64,000 nt of DNA from Streptomyces sp. NBC_00094 (GTDB lineage Bacteria > Actinomycetota > Actinomycetes > Streptomycetales > Streptomycetaceae), in NCBI RefSeq assembly GCF_026343125.1, contig NZ_JAPEMB010000001.1, forward strand, positions 4,841,501-4,905,500, read 5' to 3'. Of this stretch, positions 27,866-36,775 are shown piece after piece. A program made the position numbers and the translations under genes. Position 1 is the stretch's first letter. Every line of letters begins with the position of its first letter. Under the pieces are notes generated by a model. The model was given only the letters and a program-made list of their open reading frames with translations, was not told where the DNA came from and searched no databases.

Positions 27866-29224
27866 GTGGGACGACTCTTCGGCACGGACGGCGTGCGCGG
27901 CGTCGCCAACGCGGACCTGACGGCGGAGCTGGCGCTCGGTCTCTCGGTCGCGGCGGCGCACGTGCTGGCCGAAGCGGGCACCTTCGAGGGCCACCGGCCG
28001 ACCGCCGTGGTCGGACGGGACCCGCGCGCGTCGGGAGAGTTCCTGGAAGCGGCCGTCGTGGCGGGTCTCGCCAGCGCCGGTGTCGACGTGCTGCGCGTCG
28101 GCGTCCTCCCCACCCCCGCCGTGGCCCACCTCACCGGCGTCCTCGGTGCCGACCTCGGCGTGATGCTCTCCGCCAGCCACAACGCGATGCCCGACAACGG
28201 CATCAAGTTCTTCGCCCGCGGCGGCCACAAGCTCGCCGACGACCTCGAGGACCGCATCGAGTCCGTGTACGAGGAGCACCGCACCGGCGCTCCCTGGGCG
28301 CGCCCGACCGGTGCCGGCGTCGGCCGCGTCCGCGAGTACGACGAGGGCTTCGAGACGTACGTCTCCCACCTCCTCGCCGTCCTGCCCAACCGTCTCGACG
28401 GTCTCAAGGTCGTCCTCGACGAGGCCCACGGCGCCGCCGCCCGCGTCTCCCCCGAGGTCTTCGTCCGGGCCGGCGCCGAGGTCGTCACCATCGGTGCCGA
28501 GCCCGACGGCCTCAACATCAACGACGGCTGCGGCTCCACCCACCTGGGCCTGCTCCGCGCCGCCGTCGTCGAGCACGGCGCCGACCTCGGCATCGCCCAC
28601 GACGGCGACGCCGACCGCTGCCTCGCCGTGGACGCCGCGGGCAACGAGGTCGACGGCGACCAGATCCTCGCCGTGCTCGCCCTCGCCATGCGCGAGGCCG
28701 GCACGCTGCGCGGTGACACCGTCGTCGCGACCGTCATGTCCAACCTGGGCTTCAAGCTCGCCATGGAGCGCGAGGGCATGAACCTCGTCCAGACCGCGGT
28801 CGGCGACCGCTACGTCCTGGAGTCCATGAAGGAGCACGGCTACGCGCTCGGCGGCGAGCAGTCCGGGCACGTCATCGTGCTCGACCACGCCACCACCGGC
28901 GACGGCACCCTCACCGGCCTGATGCTGGCCGCCCGGATCGCCGCCACCGGCACGTCCCTCGCGGACCTCGCCGGTGTGATGGAGCGCCTCCCGCAGATCC
29001 TCATCAACGTCCCGGACGTCGACAAGTCCCGGGTGACGACCTCCGGCGACCTCGCCGCCGCCGTCACCGCCGCCGAGCAGGAGCTCGGCGCCACCGGCCG
29101 TGTCCTGCTGCGCCCCTCCGGCACCGAGCCGCTGGTCCGCGTCATGGTCGAGGCCGCGGACATCGAGCAGGCCCGCGCGGTCGCGCAGCGCCTGGCGGAC
29201 GTCGTGAAGTCCGCGCTGGGATAG
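27866..29224 (+). CDS. glmM: Phosphoglucosamine mutase
   Basis: A 452-residue enzyme converting glucosamine-6-phosphate to glucosamine-1-phosphate, feeding UDP-GlcNAc and peptidoglycan synthesis. The active phosphoserine lies in SASHN (Ser104 by my count), metal binding in DGDADRC near residue 250, and sugar binding in GGEQSGH. The GTG at 27866 with GGAGGA (27855-27860) gives the family N-terminus GRLFGTDGVRGVAN. glmS, the preceding step, lies 3 kb downstream. Confidence 0.97.
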   Translation: MGRLFGTDGVRGVANADLTAELALGLSVAAAHVLAEAGTFEGHRPTAVVGRDPRASGEFLEAAVVAGLASAGVDVLRVGVLPTPAVAHLTGVLGADLGVMLSASHNAMPDNGIKFFARGGHKLADDLEDRIESVYEEHRTGAPWARPTGAGVGRVREYDEGFETYVSHLLAVLPNRLDGLKVVLDEAHGAAARVSPEVFVRAGAEVVTIGAEPDGLNINDGCGSTHLGLLRAAVVEHGADLGIAHDGDADRCLAVDAAGNEVDGDQILAVLALAMREAGTLRGDTVVATVMSNLGFKLAMEREGMNLVQTAVGDRYVLESMKEHGYALGGEQSGHVIVLDHATTGDGTLTGLMLAARIAATGTSLADLAGVMERLPQILINVPDVDKSRVTTSGDLAAAVTAAEQELGATGRVLLRPSGTEPLVRVMVEAADIEQARAVAQRLADVVKSALG

Positions 29225-29253
29225 CCTTTCTGAAGCACCGTCATGCACACGGG

Positions 29254-29296
29254 GGAGGCCCCGTCGCGCCCGGACTCCGGGCGCGACGGGGCCTCC
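29254..29296. terminator. Bidirectional terminator between glmM and the DUF389 gene
   Basis: A perfect 20-bp stem (29254-29273 with 29277-29296) with a 3-base loop, lying between two converging genes. It can serve both strands. Confidence 0.85.
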
Positions 29297-29314
29297 TCGT
29301 TCTTCCGGGTGCCG

Positions 29315-30262
29315 TCAGAGCTTCGGGGCGCGTCGCCAGCGGCCGCGCTGGGTGCGCCACAGCAGCTTCTGCCCGTACAGCGTCAGCACTCCGGCCAGCA
29401 TGATGCCGAAGAGGTTGAGCGCCAGCTGCTCGATCGAGCCCCACATCTGGCCCACATCGCCGTAGCTGAGCGCCACCGCCGCGTTCGCGCCCGCCGGGAT
29501 CGTCGTCACCGAGATCGCGACGCCCACCAGGAGGCCCGACTTGGAGGAGGTGAGCGAGAGCGTGCCGGCCACGCCCGCGAGCAGCGCCACGACGAAGGAG
29601 AACGGGTCCGGCTGCCAGACGAAGCTGGTGTTGGGGCGGTCCGCGTCCAGTTGGTCCTTGCTGAACAGGCCCAGTGCGTCCATCCCCAGGCTGAACACCG
29701 TCGTGGCCGCGATCGCCGCCGCGAAGCCGACCACCAGCGCGATCAACGAGCGCGCCGCCAGTTTCGGCGCGCGCTGCACCACCGCCGTACAGACCCCGGC
29801 GAGCGGGCCGAACTCCGGGCCGACCGCCATCGCGCCCACGATCAGGATCGCGTTGTCCAGGACGACACCGCAGGCCGCGATCATCGTCGCCAGGATCATG
29901 AAGGCGCTGTACGTGATCGAGAGCGTCGACTCCTCGTGCGTCGCCCCCGCCAGCTGCTCCCAGATCACCGCGTCCGCGGGCTCGCCCGGGGCCTCCTTCT
30001 CGGCCGCGTCCGCGCGCTTGGAGAGGGACAGGTCGATGTCCTCGACGGCGATCGAGCCGTCCTGATCGATCTTCAGCCCGCGCAGCCCGTTGAGGAGTTC
30101 ATGGCCGGCCTCACGGGCCACGTCGCACATGACGACGTCACCGGCCGGGTTCCGGGCCGCGCCCGGCAGTACGACCAGGTGCGTCGTGCCGACCGTCGAG
30201 TCGATCAGGTCGACGGCGGCCGGGGTGAGGTCGGGCGGAACGATCATCCGGAGATGCAGCAT
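29315..30262 (-). CDS. DUF389 family membrane protein
   Basis: A 315-residue protein. Residues 1-75 form a soluble ACT-like N-terminal part, followed by a charged loop. Five to six membrane helices follow, including AFMILATMIAACGVVLDNAILIVGAMAVGPEFGPL, the signature of DUF389 (TIGR00341-like) proteins, and a glycine-rich helix near LLAGVAGTLSLTSSKSG. The function of the family is unknown. It precedes no other gene in an obvious operon; coaA starts upstream on the same strand, and the 18-base gap from coaA suggests cotranscription. Confidence 0.85.
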   Translation of the reverse strand: MLHLRMIVPPDLTPAAVDLIDSTVGTTHLVVLPGAARNPAGDVVMCDVAREAGHELLNGLRGLKIDQDGSIAVEDIDLSLSKRADAAEKEAPGEPADAVIWEQLAGATHEESTLSITYSAFMILATMIAACGVVLDNAILIVGAMAVGPEFGPLAGVCTAVVQRAPKLAARSLIALVVGFAAAIAATTVFSLGMDALGLFSKDQLDADRPNTSFVWQPDPFSFVVALLAGVAGTLSLTSSKSGLLVGVAISVTTIPAGANAAVALSYGDVGQMWGSIEQLALNLFGIMLAGVLTLYGQKLLWRTQRGRWRRAPKL

Positions 30263-30280
30263 GCGGAGAGCTTACGGAGG

Positions 30281-31309
30281 TCAGAGCTTGCGGAGGCTCA
30301 GCCGCTGCACCTTGTGGTCCGGGCCCTTGCGGACGACGAGGGTCGCCCGGCCGCGCGTGGGCGCCACGTTCTCCAGGAGGTTGACCTTGTTGATGGTCCG
30401 CCACATCGTGCGGGCGTAGTCGAAGGCCTCCTCCTCGGAGACCTGCGTGTACCGCCGGAAGTACGAGGACGGGTCCTGGAACGCGGTGTCGCGCAGCTTG
30501 CGGAAGCGGTTGAGGTACCAGCGCTCGATGTCCTCGGGCCGCGCGTCCACGTACACCGAGAAGTCGAAGTAGTCGGCGAGACCGACGCGGGTGCGGCCGT
30601 CCTTGCCGGGCAGGGCCGGCTGGAGGACGTTCAGCCCCTCCACGATGAGGATGTCGGGGCGGCGGACGGCGAGCCGCTCGCCGGGCACGCGGTCGTAGAT
30701 CAGGTGCGAGTAGACCGGGGCCGTGACCTCCTCCTTGCCCGCCTTGATGTCCGCGACGAACCGGGTGAGCGCCCGGCGGTCGTACGACTCGGGGAAGCCC
30801 TTGCGGGACATGAGCCCGCGCGCCTTCAGCTCCTCCATCGGGTAGAGGAAGGCGTCCGTGGTCACCAGCTCCACGCGCGGGTGCTCCGGCCAGCGGGCGA
30901 GGAGGGCCTGGAGGAGTCGGGAGACCGTCGACTTGCCGACGGCGACCGAACCGGCGACTCCTATGACGAAGGGGGTGCCGCGCTGCTCCGCGCTCTCGCC
31001 GAGGAAGGTGTTGAGGGCGCCGCGGAGGCCGCTGGTGGCCTGGACGTACAGGTTGAGCAGCCGGGACAGCGGGAGGTAGACGTCGCGGACCTCGTCGAGG
31101 TCGATGACGTCCCCGAGGCCGCGGAGCCGCTCGACCTCGTCGGCGCTGAGGGGGAGCGGAGTCTTGTCGCGGAGCGCACTCCACTCGGCTCGGGTGAAGT
31201 CGACGTACGGGGTCGCCTCGGAGGGACGGCGGTGGCCGTTGCCGTTCCGGTGGCCGTCTCCGTTCCGGGGGCCTTCTCCGTTGGTGCTTCGTGGCGGCGA
31301 AGTGATCAC
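30281..31309 (-). CDS. coaA: Pantothenate kinase, type I
   Basis: A 342-residue kinase for the first step of coenzyme A synthesis. The P-loop is GVAGSVAVGKST, followed by VTTDAFLYPMEELKARGLMSRKGFPESYD and RPDILIVEGLNVLQ, all typical of prokaryotic type I PanK. The GTG at 31309 is my choice; an upstream TTG at 31366 would add 19 residues. The first 35 residues are a Gly/Asn/Arg-rich extension that is not conserved. Confidence 0.94.
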   Translation of the reverse strand: MITSPPRSTNGEGPRNGDGHRNGNGHRRPSEATPYVDFTRAEWSALRDKTPLPLSADEVERLRGLGDVIDLDEVRDVYLPLSRLLNLYVQATSGLRGALNTFLGESAEQRGTPFVIGVAGSVAVGKSTVSRLLQALLARWPEHPRVELVTTDAFLYPMEELKARGLMSRKGFPESYDRRALTRFVADIKAGKEEVTAPVYSHLIYDRVPGERLAVRRPDILIVEGLNVLQPALPGKDGRTRVGLADYFDFSVYVDARPEDIERWYLNRFRKLRDTAFQDPSSYFRRYTQVSEEEAFDYARTMWRTINKVNLLENVAPTRGRATLVVRKGPDHKVQRLSLRKL

Positions 31310-31482
31310 CCCGCCATTGTCGGGGGTCGAGGGCGTCCGTGGGCCGTGGGGTCGGTCACGCGACAAAAGTCGTTGTCCGATCGCCGCTCTGAGGTGATCA
31401 TGCTGATGCCGCGTGTTCTCTGATCTTCACGCGGGGGGAGCCGCCGCCTGGCGGCACGAAGAGAAGCAGAGAGTCACCACCG

Positions 31483-32253
31483 ATGCGTACGTCCATGAGA
31501 AGCGCCGCCGTCGCCGCCACCGCCGTCTCGCTCGCGCTGCTCGTCACCGCGTGCGGTGGCGGGGAGAAGAGCGACGGCGAGGGCAAGGGCGCCGGGAAGG
31601 AGGCCGCTCCCAGCGCCTCCGCCACGAGCAGCGCGCCCGCCGCGAAGGCGCTGTCCGCCGCCGAGCTGGAGAAGCTGCTCGTCGAGCAGGCCGACCTGCC
31701 GGGCCACCAGGTCCAGAAGGCCAAGCCCGCGGACGTCGTCCCGGCCGACGCGATCTCCACCGACAAGCCGACCTGCAAGCCGCTCGCCGATGCCATGTCG
31801 TTCGTCTCCACCGGGAAGCCGGGCGCGACCGCGACGCGCAAGGCCATCGAGCTGCCGAAGACCGAAGGGGCCACGGCCTCGCCGGAGGAGGCCCTGGGAG
31901 CGCTGGCCGCTCCGGTGACGAGCGTGACGCTCGGCTCGTACGAGGGGCAGGGCGCCCAGGAGGCCTTCGCCTCGCTGAAGACGGCCGGCACCGACTGCGC
32001 CGGCGGTTTCACGCTGATCGGCGGCGGCGAGAAGACGAAGATCCTCAAGGTCGCCCCGGAGACGCTGGCCGCCGGTGAGGAGTCGCTCGCCTGGACGGTC
32101 ACCACGGACGTGGACGGGGAGCCGTTCGTCACCAAGCTGGTCGTCCTCCGGCAGGGCAACACCCTGGCGACGTTCTCCACGCTCAGCTTCGGCGGCACGG
32201 TCAAGGCCCTGCCGAAGACCATCGTCGACGCGCAGGTCGCCAAGCTCGGCTGA
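31483..32253 (+). CDS. Putative lipoprotein, function unknown
   Basis: A 256-residue protein with a lipoprotein signal peptide: basic start MRTSMRS, hydrophobic stretch AAVAATAVSLALL and lipobox VTAC (Cys24). An Ala/Ser/Gly-rich linker follows, then a domain of about 190 residues containing two cysteines (TCKP, DCAGG) that may form a disulfide. Residues such as LPGHQVQKAKP recall sensor-domain-like lipoproteins common in streptomycetes, but I cannot name the family. Translation could also start at 31495. Confidence 0.8.
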   Translation: MRTSMRSAAVAATAVSLALLVTACGGGEKSDGEGKGAGKEAAPSASATSSAPAAKALSAAELEKLLVEQADLPGHQVQKAKPADVVPADAISTDKPTCKPLADAMSFVSTGKPGATATRKAIELPKTEGATASPEEALGALAAPVTSVTLGSYEGQGAQEAFASLKTAGTDCAGGFTLIGGGEKTKILKVAPETLAAGEESLAWTVTTDVDGEPFVTKLVVLRQGNTLATFSTLSFGGTVKALPKTIVDAQVAKLG

Positions 32254-32278
32254 CACCACCCTTCGACATCACCCTCCA

Positions 32279-32341
32279 GGGGCCGGAAGGCCGGAGTTCG
32301 GCCGCCGACGCGCGGCCGCCGAACTCCGGCCTTCCGGCCCC
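32279..32341 (+). terminator. Long perfect inverted repeat before glmS
   Basis: A 24-bp perfect stem (32279-32302 with 32318-32341) encloses a 15-base loop. It is 25 bases after the lipoprotein stop and just before the glmS promoter, so it most likely terminates the lipoprotein transcript. No U run follows. Confidence 0.75.
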
Positions 32342-32350
32342 CTTCCGCCC

Positions 32351-32356
32351 TAGGCT
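32351..32356 (+). promoter_or_regulatory. -10 element of a probable leaderless glmS promoter
   Basis: TAGGCT is followed by only 6 bases before the glmS ATG, and no ribosome binding site is present. This fits a leaderless mRNA and leaves no room for a glmS ribozyme. The -35 region falls in the arm of the preceding inverted repeat and is not recognisable. Confidence 0.5.
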
Positions 32357-32362
32357 TTCCCC

Positions 32363-34210
32363 ATGTGCGGAATCGTGGGATACGTCGGCGGGCAGTCGGC
32401 GCTTGATGTGGTGGTCGCGGGCCTCAAGAGGCTCGAATACCGGGGCTACGACTCGGCCGGTGTCGCGGTGCTCTCCGACGGAGGTCTCGCCGCGGCCAAG
32501 AAGGCGGGCAAGCTCGTCAACCTGGAGAAGGAGCTCGTGGACCGGCCGCTGGCCGGCGGTTCCGTGGGCATCGGACACACCCGCTGGGCCACCCACGGCG
32601 GGCCGACCGACGTCAACGCCCACCCCCACCTGGACAACGCCGGGCGCGTCGCCGTCGTCCACAACGGCATCATCGAGAACTTCGCCGCCCTGCGCGCCGA
32701 ACTCGCCGAACGCGGCCACGACCTGCTCTCCGAGACCGACACCGAGGTCGTCGCCCACCTCCTCGCCGAGGAGTTCTCCTCCGCCGGGGACCTCGCCGAG
32801 GCCATGCGGCTCGTCTGCCGCCGGCTCGACGGGGCCTTCACCCTGGTCGCCGTCCACGCCGACCAGCCCGACGTCGTCGTCGGCGCCCGCCGGAACTCCC
32901 CGCTCGTCGTCGGCGTCGGCGAGGGCGAGAACTTCCTCGCCTCCGACGTCTCCGCCTTCATCGCCCACACCCGCTCGGCGATCGAACTCGGCCAGGACCA
33001 GGTCGTCGAGCTCACCAGGGACGCCGTCACCGTCACCGACTTCGACGGGGTGCCCGCCGACGTACGGGCCTTCCACGTCGACTGGGACGCCTCCGCCGCC
33101 GAGAAGGGCGGCTACGACTACTTCATGCTCAAGGAGATCGCCGAGCAGCCCAAGGCCGTCGCCGACACCCTCCTCGGGCGGATCGACGGAGCCGGCCGGC
33201 TCACCCTCGACGAGGTACGCATCCCCGACGCCGTGCTCCGCGAGGCCGACAAGATCGTCATCATCGCCTGCGGCACCGCCTTCCACGCCGGGATGATCGC
33301 CAAGTACGCCATCGAGCACTGGACCCGCATCCCCTGCGAGGTCGAGCTCGCCAGCGAGTTCCGCTACCGGGACCCGATCCTCGGCCAGAAGACCCTGGTC
33401 ATCGCGATCTCCCAGTCCGGCGAGACCATGGACACCCTGATGGCGCTCCGGCACGCCCGCGAGCAGGGCGCCAAGGTGCTCGCCGTCTGCAACACCAACG
33501 GGTCGACGATCCCGCGGGAGTCCGACGCCGTGCTCTACACGCACGCCGGGCCCGAGGTCGCCGTCGCGTCGACCAAGGCCTTTCTGACGCAGCTCGTCGC
33601 CTGCTATCTGCTCGCCCTCTACCTCGGGCAGGTGCGCGGCACCAAGTGGGGCGACGAGATCCACGCCGTCGTCCGCGAGCTCGCCCGCATCGGCGACGAG
33701 GTCGAGCGCGTCCTGGAGACGATGGAGCCCGTCCGGGCCCTCGCCCGCTCGCTCGCCCACAAGGACACCGTCCTCTTCCTCGGCCGGCACGTCGGCTACC
33801 CGGTGGCCCTGGAGGGCGCGCTGAAGCTCAAGGAGCTCGCGTACATGCACGCCGAGGGCTTCGCCGCCGGAGAGCTCAAGCACGGGCCGATCGCGCTCAT
33901 CGAGGAGGACCTGCCGGTCGTCGTCGTGGTGCCCTCGCCCAAGGGCCGCTCGGTCCTCCACGACAAGATCGTCTCCAACATCCAGGAGATCCGGGCGCGC
34001 GGTGCCCGGACCATCGTGATCGCGGAGGAGGGCGACGAGGCCGTCGTCCCGTACGCCGACCACCTCATCAGGATCCCGGCGACGCCTACGCTGCTCCAGC
34101 CGCTGGTCTCCACGGTGCCGCTCCAGGTCTTCGCCTGCGAGCTCGCCACCGCGCGGGGCAACGAGGTCGACCAGCCGCGCAACCTGGCCAAGTCGGTGAC
34201 CGTGGAGTGA
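32363..34210 (+). CDS. glmS: Glutamine-fructose-6-phosphate aminotransferase (isomerizing)
   Basis: A 615-residue enzyme. The N-terminal class II glutamine amidotransferase domain starts at catalytic Cys2 (MCGIVGYVG) and includes GIGHTRWATHG. Two SIS sugar isomerase domains follow (ACGTAFHAGMIAKYAIE; ISQSGETMDTLMAL; GRHVGYPVALEGALKLKE), ending with the conserved KSVTVE. It makes glucosamine-6-phosphate for GlmM. acpS follows after 7 bases. Confidence 0.97.
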   Translation: MCGIVGYVGGQSALDVVVAGLKRLEYRGYDSAGVAVLSDGGLAAAKKAGKLVNLEKELVDRPLAGGSVGIGHTRWATHGGPTDVNAHPHLDNAGRVAVVHNGIIENFAALRAELAERGHDLLSETDTEVVAHLLAEEFSSAGDLAEAMRLVCRRLDGAFTLVAVHADQPDVVVGARRNSPLVVGVGEGENFLASDVSAFIAHTRSAIELGQDQVVELTRDAVTVTDFDGVPADVRAFHVDWDASAAEKGGYDYFMLKEIAEQPKAVADTLLGRIDGAGRLTLDEVRIPDAVLREADKIVIIACGTAFHAGMIAKYAIEHWTRIPCEVELASEFRYRDPILGQKTLVIAISQSGETMDTLMALRHAREQGAKVLAVCNTNGSTIPRESDAVLYTHAGPEVAVASTKAFLTQLVACYLLALYLGQVRGTKWGDEIHAVVRELARIGDEVERVLETMEPVRALARSLAHKDTVLFLGRHVGYPVALEGALKLKELAYMHAEGFAAGELKHGPIALIEEDLPVVVVVPSPKGRSVLHDKIVSNIQEIRARGARTIVIAEEGDEAVVPYADHLIRIPATPTLLQPLVSTVPLQVFACELATARGNEVDQPRNLAKSVTVE

Positions 34211-34217
34211 GTGGGAA

Positions 34218-34586
34218 ATGATCATTGGGGTGGGGATCGACGTGGCGGAGATCGACCGTTTCGCCGCGTCGATCGAGCGCACACCGGGGCTGCTCCAGCG
34301 CCTCTTCGTCGAGGGGGAGCTGCTGCTCCCGAGCGGCGATCGGCGCGGGGTGGCCTCGCTCGCGGTGCGGTTCGCCGCGAAGGAGGCGCTGGCGAAGGCG
34401 CTCGGCGCGCCGGGCGGACTGCACTGGACGGACGCCGAGGTGTACGTCGAGGGCACCGGGCAGCCGCGCCTGCGGGTGCGCGGGACGGTGGCGGCGCGGG
34501 CGGCGGAGCTGGGCGTGAAGCACTGGCACGTCTCGCTGAGCCATGACGCGGGGGTGGCCTCGGCGGTGGTGATCGCCGAGGGGTGA
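34218..34586 (+). CDS. acpS: Holo-[acyl-carrier-protein] synthase
   Basis: A 122-residue phosphopantetheinyl transferase that activates the acyl carrier protein with the CoA arm. The magnesium ligands are Asp8 in GIGIDV-like GVGIDVAEIDR and Glu56 in RFAAKEALAKALG; the C-terminal motif WHVSLSHDAGVASA is complete. It lies 7 bases after glmS, so it probably shares its transcript. Confidence 0.95.
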   Translation: MIIGVGIDVAEIDRFAASIERTPGLLQRLFVEGELLLPSGDRRGVASLAVRFAAKEALAKALGAPGGLHWTDAEVYVEGTGQPRLRVRGTVAARAAELGVKHWHVSLSHDAGVASAVVIAEG

Positions 34587-34605
34587 GGTCGATGTGGTGC
34601 GTGTG

Positions 34606-34645
34606 GCCCGGGGCCCGGCCGTTCTCACGGTCGGACCCCGGGCCG
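34606..34645. terminator. Bidirectional terminator between acpS and the propeller gene
   Basis: An 18-pair stem with one C/A mismatch and one G-T pair (34606-34623 with 34628-34645), loop TCTC, followed by TTT on the plus strand. It lies between converging genes. Confidence 0.8.
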
Positions 34646-34694
34646 TTTCACGCGCGACTGCCGGGGTCGGCTCGGGTGTGGGTGTCGCGCGCGT

Positions 34695-36173
34695 CTAGGG
34701 GGTGTCCTCTGCTGCCGTAGCTGCCGCTGCCGCTGCTCTGCGGCGACGGGAGAGGACGAGGGTCGCGGCGCCGAGGGTGGCGAGGCTCGCTGCCGCGAGG
34801 GTGACGGGGAGGGTGCGACTGCCGGTGGTGGCGAGACTTCTGGTGCTGCTGGTGCTACTGGTGGTGTGGGGGGTGGGGTTGGTGGATCCCGTGGATCCCG
34901 TGGCGTCGGTGGTGTCCGTGCCTTCTGTGGCTCCTGTGCTGCTCGGGGTGCTCGGGCCGGTGGTCGTCTCCGTGGACTCGTCCGTCGCTCCCGGCGTCGG
35001 AGTCGTGGAGTCCGTCGGTGTCGGTTCCGACGGGGGAGAGGCGGTCGCCGTCGGCGTCGGGGGCGTCGGCGCCGTGGTGGTCGGGTCCGTCGGCTCCGGA
35101 GTCGGGTCCTGTGTCGGGGTCGGGTCCGTCGGGTCCGTCGGTTCCGGGGACGGTTCCGGGGGTGCCTTCCGTGCCGTCTGGGTGACCGCTCCGCCCGCCA
35201 CCGTGTAGAGCGTGTGCTCCTGCGGGTCCAGAGCCAGCGCCGCCGGGCGTTCACCCGTCGTGACCGTCTCCGTCACCTTGCCCGCGGCCACGTCGACGAC
35301 CGCCACCGACGCGGCCCCGGTCCGCGCCGCGTACAGGGTCGCGGTCCCCGGGTCGTACGCGAGGGCCTTCGGGTTGCCGTCGACGGCGATCGTGCCGGTG
35401 ACCTTCCGCTCCGCCAGGTCGACGACCGATACCGTGCCGGCCGCGAGGTTGGCCACGTACCCCGTGCGGCTCGTCGGGTCGACGGTGACGCCCATGCTGC
35501 CGAGGGCGGTCGTGCCGAGGCTGACCGTGCCGGTGAGGCGGCCTGTGGTGCCGTCGACGGCGTTGAGGACGTTGCGGTAGACGACGGAGCCGTTCTCGAC
35601 GGCGCCGCCCACGTAGGTCGCGTACCCCGTGTGGTGGGTGGTGTCGACGGCGAGTCCGGCCGGGTGGAAGGGGAGGACGACGGGGTCGCCGACGGGCGTG
35701 CCGGTGGCCGTGTCGTACACCGTCACCGATGTGGCGGCCTGGTCGCCGACGTACAGCCGTCCCTGCCCCGGGTCGGCGGCGAGGTGCGTGACGCTGCCGT
35801 CGACCGGGACACGGTCGTCGGTGAGGGTGCGGCTCGCGGTGTCGTAGACGGCGATACGGGTCGACAGGCCGAGGTACAGCGTGCCGGCGGCGCCGAGGGC
35901 CATCACCGTGGCCGGCGCCGGGAGTTCGACCGGGTCGCCGACGGGGGTGCCGGTCGCGGTGTCGTAGGCCGTGAGGCGGTGGGCCGTGCCGTCGCTGCTG
36001 CTGACGTAGAGGCGGTCGGCGGCCGGGTCGACCTCGGCGTCGAGGGCGCTGCCGGAGGGCGGGGTGAGGGTGCGGAGGGTCTCGTGGAGAGTCTCGGGGA
36101 GGAGTGGTGGCGGCGTCGCCGCCGTGCTCGTGAGGGCGAGCACGGCGGCGGCCGTCAGAAGGGCGGTTCTCAC
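34695..36173 (-). CDS. Wall-anchored YVTN-type beta-propeller protein with LATTG sorting motif
   Basis: A 492-residue exported protein. It has an N-terminal signal peptide (VRTALLTAAAVLALTSTAA), then about 300 residues of YVTN-like blades (repeats such as DRLYVSSSDGTAHRLTAYD, GRLYVGDQAATSVTVYD, ATLYAARTGAASVAVVD). A Pro/Thr/Glu stalk of some 110 residues follows, then LATTG, a hydrophobic helix and RRRR, a sortase signal of the LAxTG type. The GTG overlaps the stop of the upstream secreted gene (GTGA). The pair is preceded by an iron box, so a role in iron or haem capture is a reasonable guess. Confidence 0.85.
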   Translation of the reverse strand: MRTALLTAAAVLALTSTAATPPPLLPETLHETLRTLTPPSGSALDAEVDPAADRLYVSSSDGTAHRLTAYDTATGTPVGDPVELPAPATVMALGAAGTLYLGLSTRIAVYDTASRTLTDDRVPVDGSVTHLAADPGQGRLYVGDQAATSVTVYDTATGTPVGDPVVLPFHPAGLAVDTTHHTGYATYVGGAVENGSVVYRNVLNAVDGTTGRLTGTVSLGTTALGSMGVTVDPTSRTGYVANLAAGTVSVVDLAERKVTGTIAVDGNPKALAYDPGTATLYAARTGAASVAVVDVAAGKVTETVTTGERPAALALDPQEHTLYTVAGGAVTQTARKAPPEPSPEPTDPTDPTPTQDPTPEPTDPTTTAPTPPTPTATASPPSEPTPTDSTTPTPGATDESTETTTGPSTPSSTGATEGTDTTDATGSTGSTNPTPHTTSSTSSTRSLATTGSRTLPVTLAAASLATLGAATLVLSRRRRAAAAAATAAEDTP

Positions 36174-36745
36174 TGGAAGGTCACCGGGACGTACACGTCG
36201 TACTTCCGGTCGGAGCTGTCGAAGTGGTCCGCGCGGGTGACGATCGCGCAGGTCACGCCCGCCTGGCCGCAGGTGACGGTGTCGGAGATCTTGGCCTTGA
36301 CGTGGATCTGGACGGAGAAGGAGCCGAGGCCGCCGGACTCCGTGAACGGGGAGGAGTTGGACGGGGACATCCAGTACCAGTCGCTGTTCACCCAGTGCGA
36401 GGCGCCGGTCGTGCCGGTCTCGTCCTGGCCGCCGAGGCACGGGGTCGGCTTGCTGTTCCAGGTGGTGGGGTCGGCGGTGTTCACCCCCGCGGGTACCGCG
36501 CAGAGGCCCACGTAGACGCCCTGGTCGGGGTTGTAGCCGGAGCCGCCGACGGTGACGTTGGTGCCGGCGGCGGAGGCGGTGTTCGGGGCGGTGAGGGAGA
36601 GGTTGTAGGTGCGGGTGCCGTCGGTGACGGTGCGGCCGGCGGTGGCGGCGGAGGCGGTGGAGGCGAGGCCGACGGTGAGGGCGGCGGCGGAGGCGAGGGT
36701 GAGGGCGGTGCGGGCGAGGGTGCGGGTGCGGGGGCTGGTACGCAT
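36170..36745 (-). CDS. Secreted Ig-like/neocarzinostatin-fold protein, iron-box controlled
   Basis: A 191-residue secreted protein: signal peptide to about residue 33 (cleavage after ASA), then one beta-sandwich domain with VTVGGSGYNPDQGVYVGLCAVP, CLGG and CAIVTRADHFDSSDRKYDVYVPVTF. I recall this domain type beside HtaA haem-binding domains in streptomycete haem loci, but no HtaA domain is present here. It has two probable disulfides (C82-C102 region, CGQ-CAIV). GGAAAGG precedes the ATG, and an iron box lies 31-49 bases upstream. Confidence 0.82.
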   Translation of the reverse strand: MRTSPRTRTLARTALTLASAAALTVGLASTASAATAGRTVTDGTRTYNLSLTAPNTASAAGTNVTVGGSGYNPDQGVYVGLCAVPAGVNTADPTTWNSKPTPCLGGQDETGTTGASHWVNSDWYWMSPSNSSPFTESGGLGSFSVQIHVKAKISDTVTCGQAGVTCAIVTRADHFDSSDRKYDVYVPVTFQ

Positions 36746-36775
36746 GGCGAAGCGGCCTTTCCAGGCGGTGGCTAG

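Noticed and set aside
29243..31423. 726-codon plus-strand open frame opposite the DUF389 gene and coaA
   Set aside because: The minus-strand proteins have clear family motifs; the plus frame reads as His/Arg/Gly-rich low-complexity sequence.
32279..32362. glmS ribozyme or riboswitch
   Set aside because: No conserved core is visible, and the predicted start of transcription is at the ATG itself, so no leader exists.
34866..36515. 549-codon plus-strand open frame opposite the propeller gene
   Set aside because: Composition is almost entirely Arg, Gly and Val. The minus strand encodes a signal peptide, propeller blades and a sorting signal, which cannot be chance.
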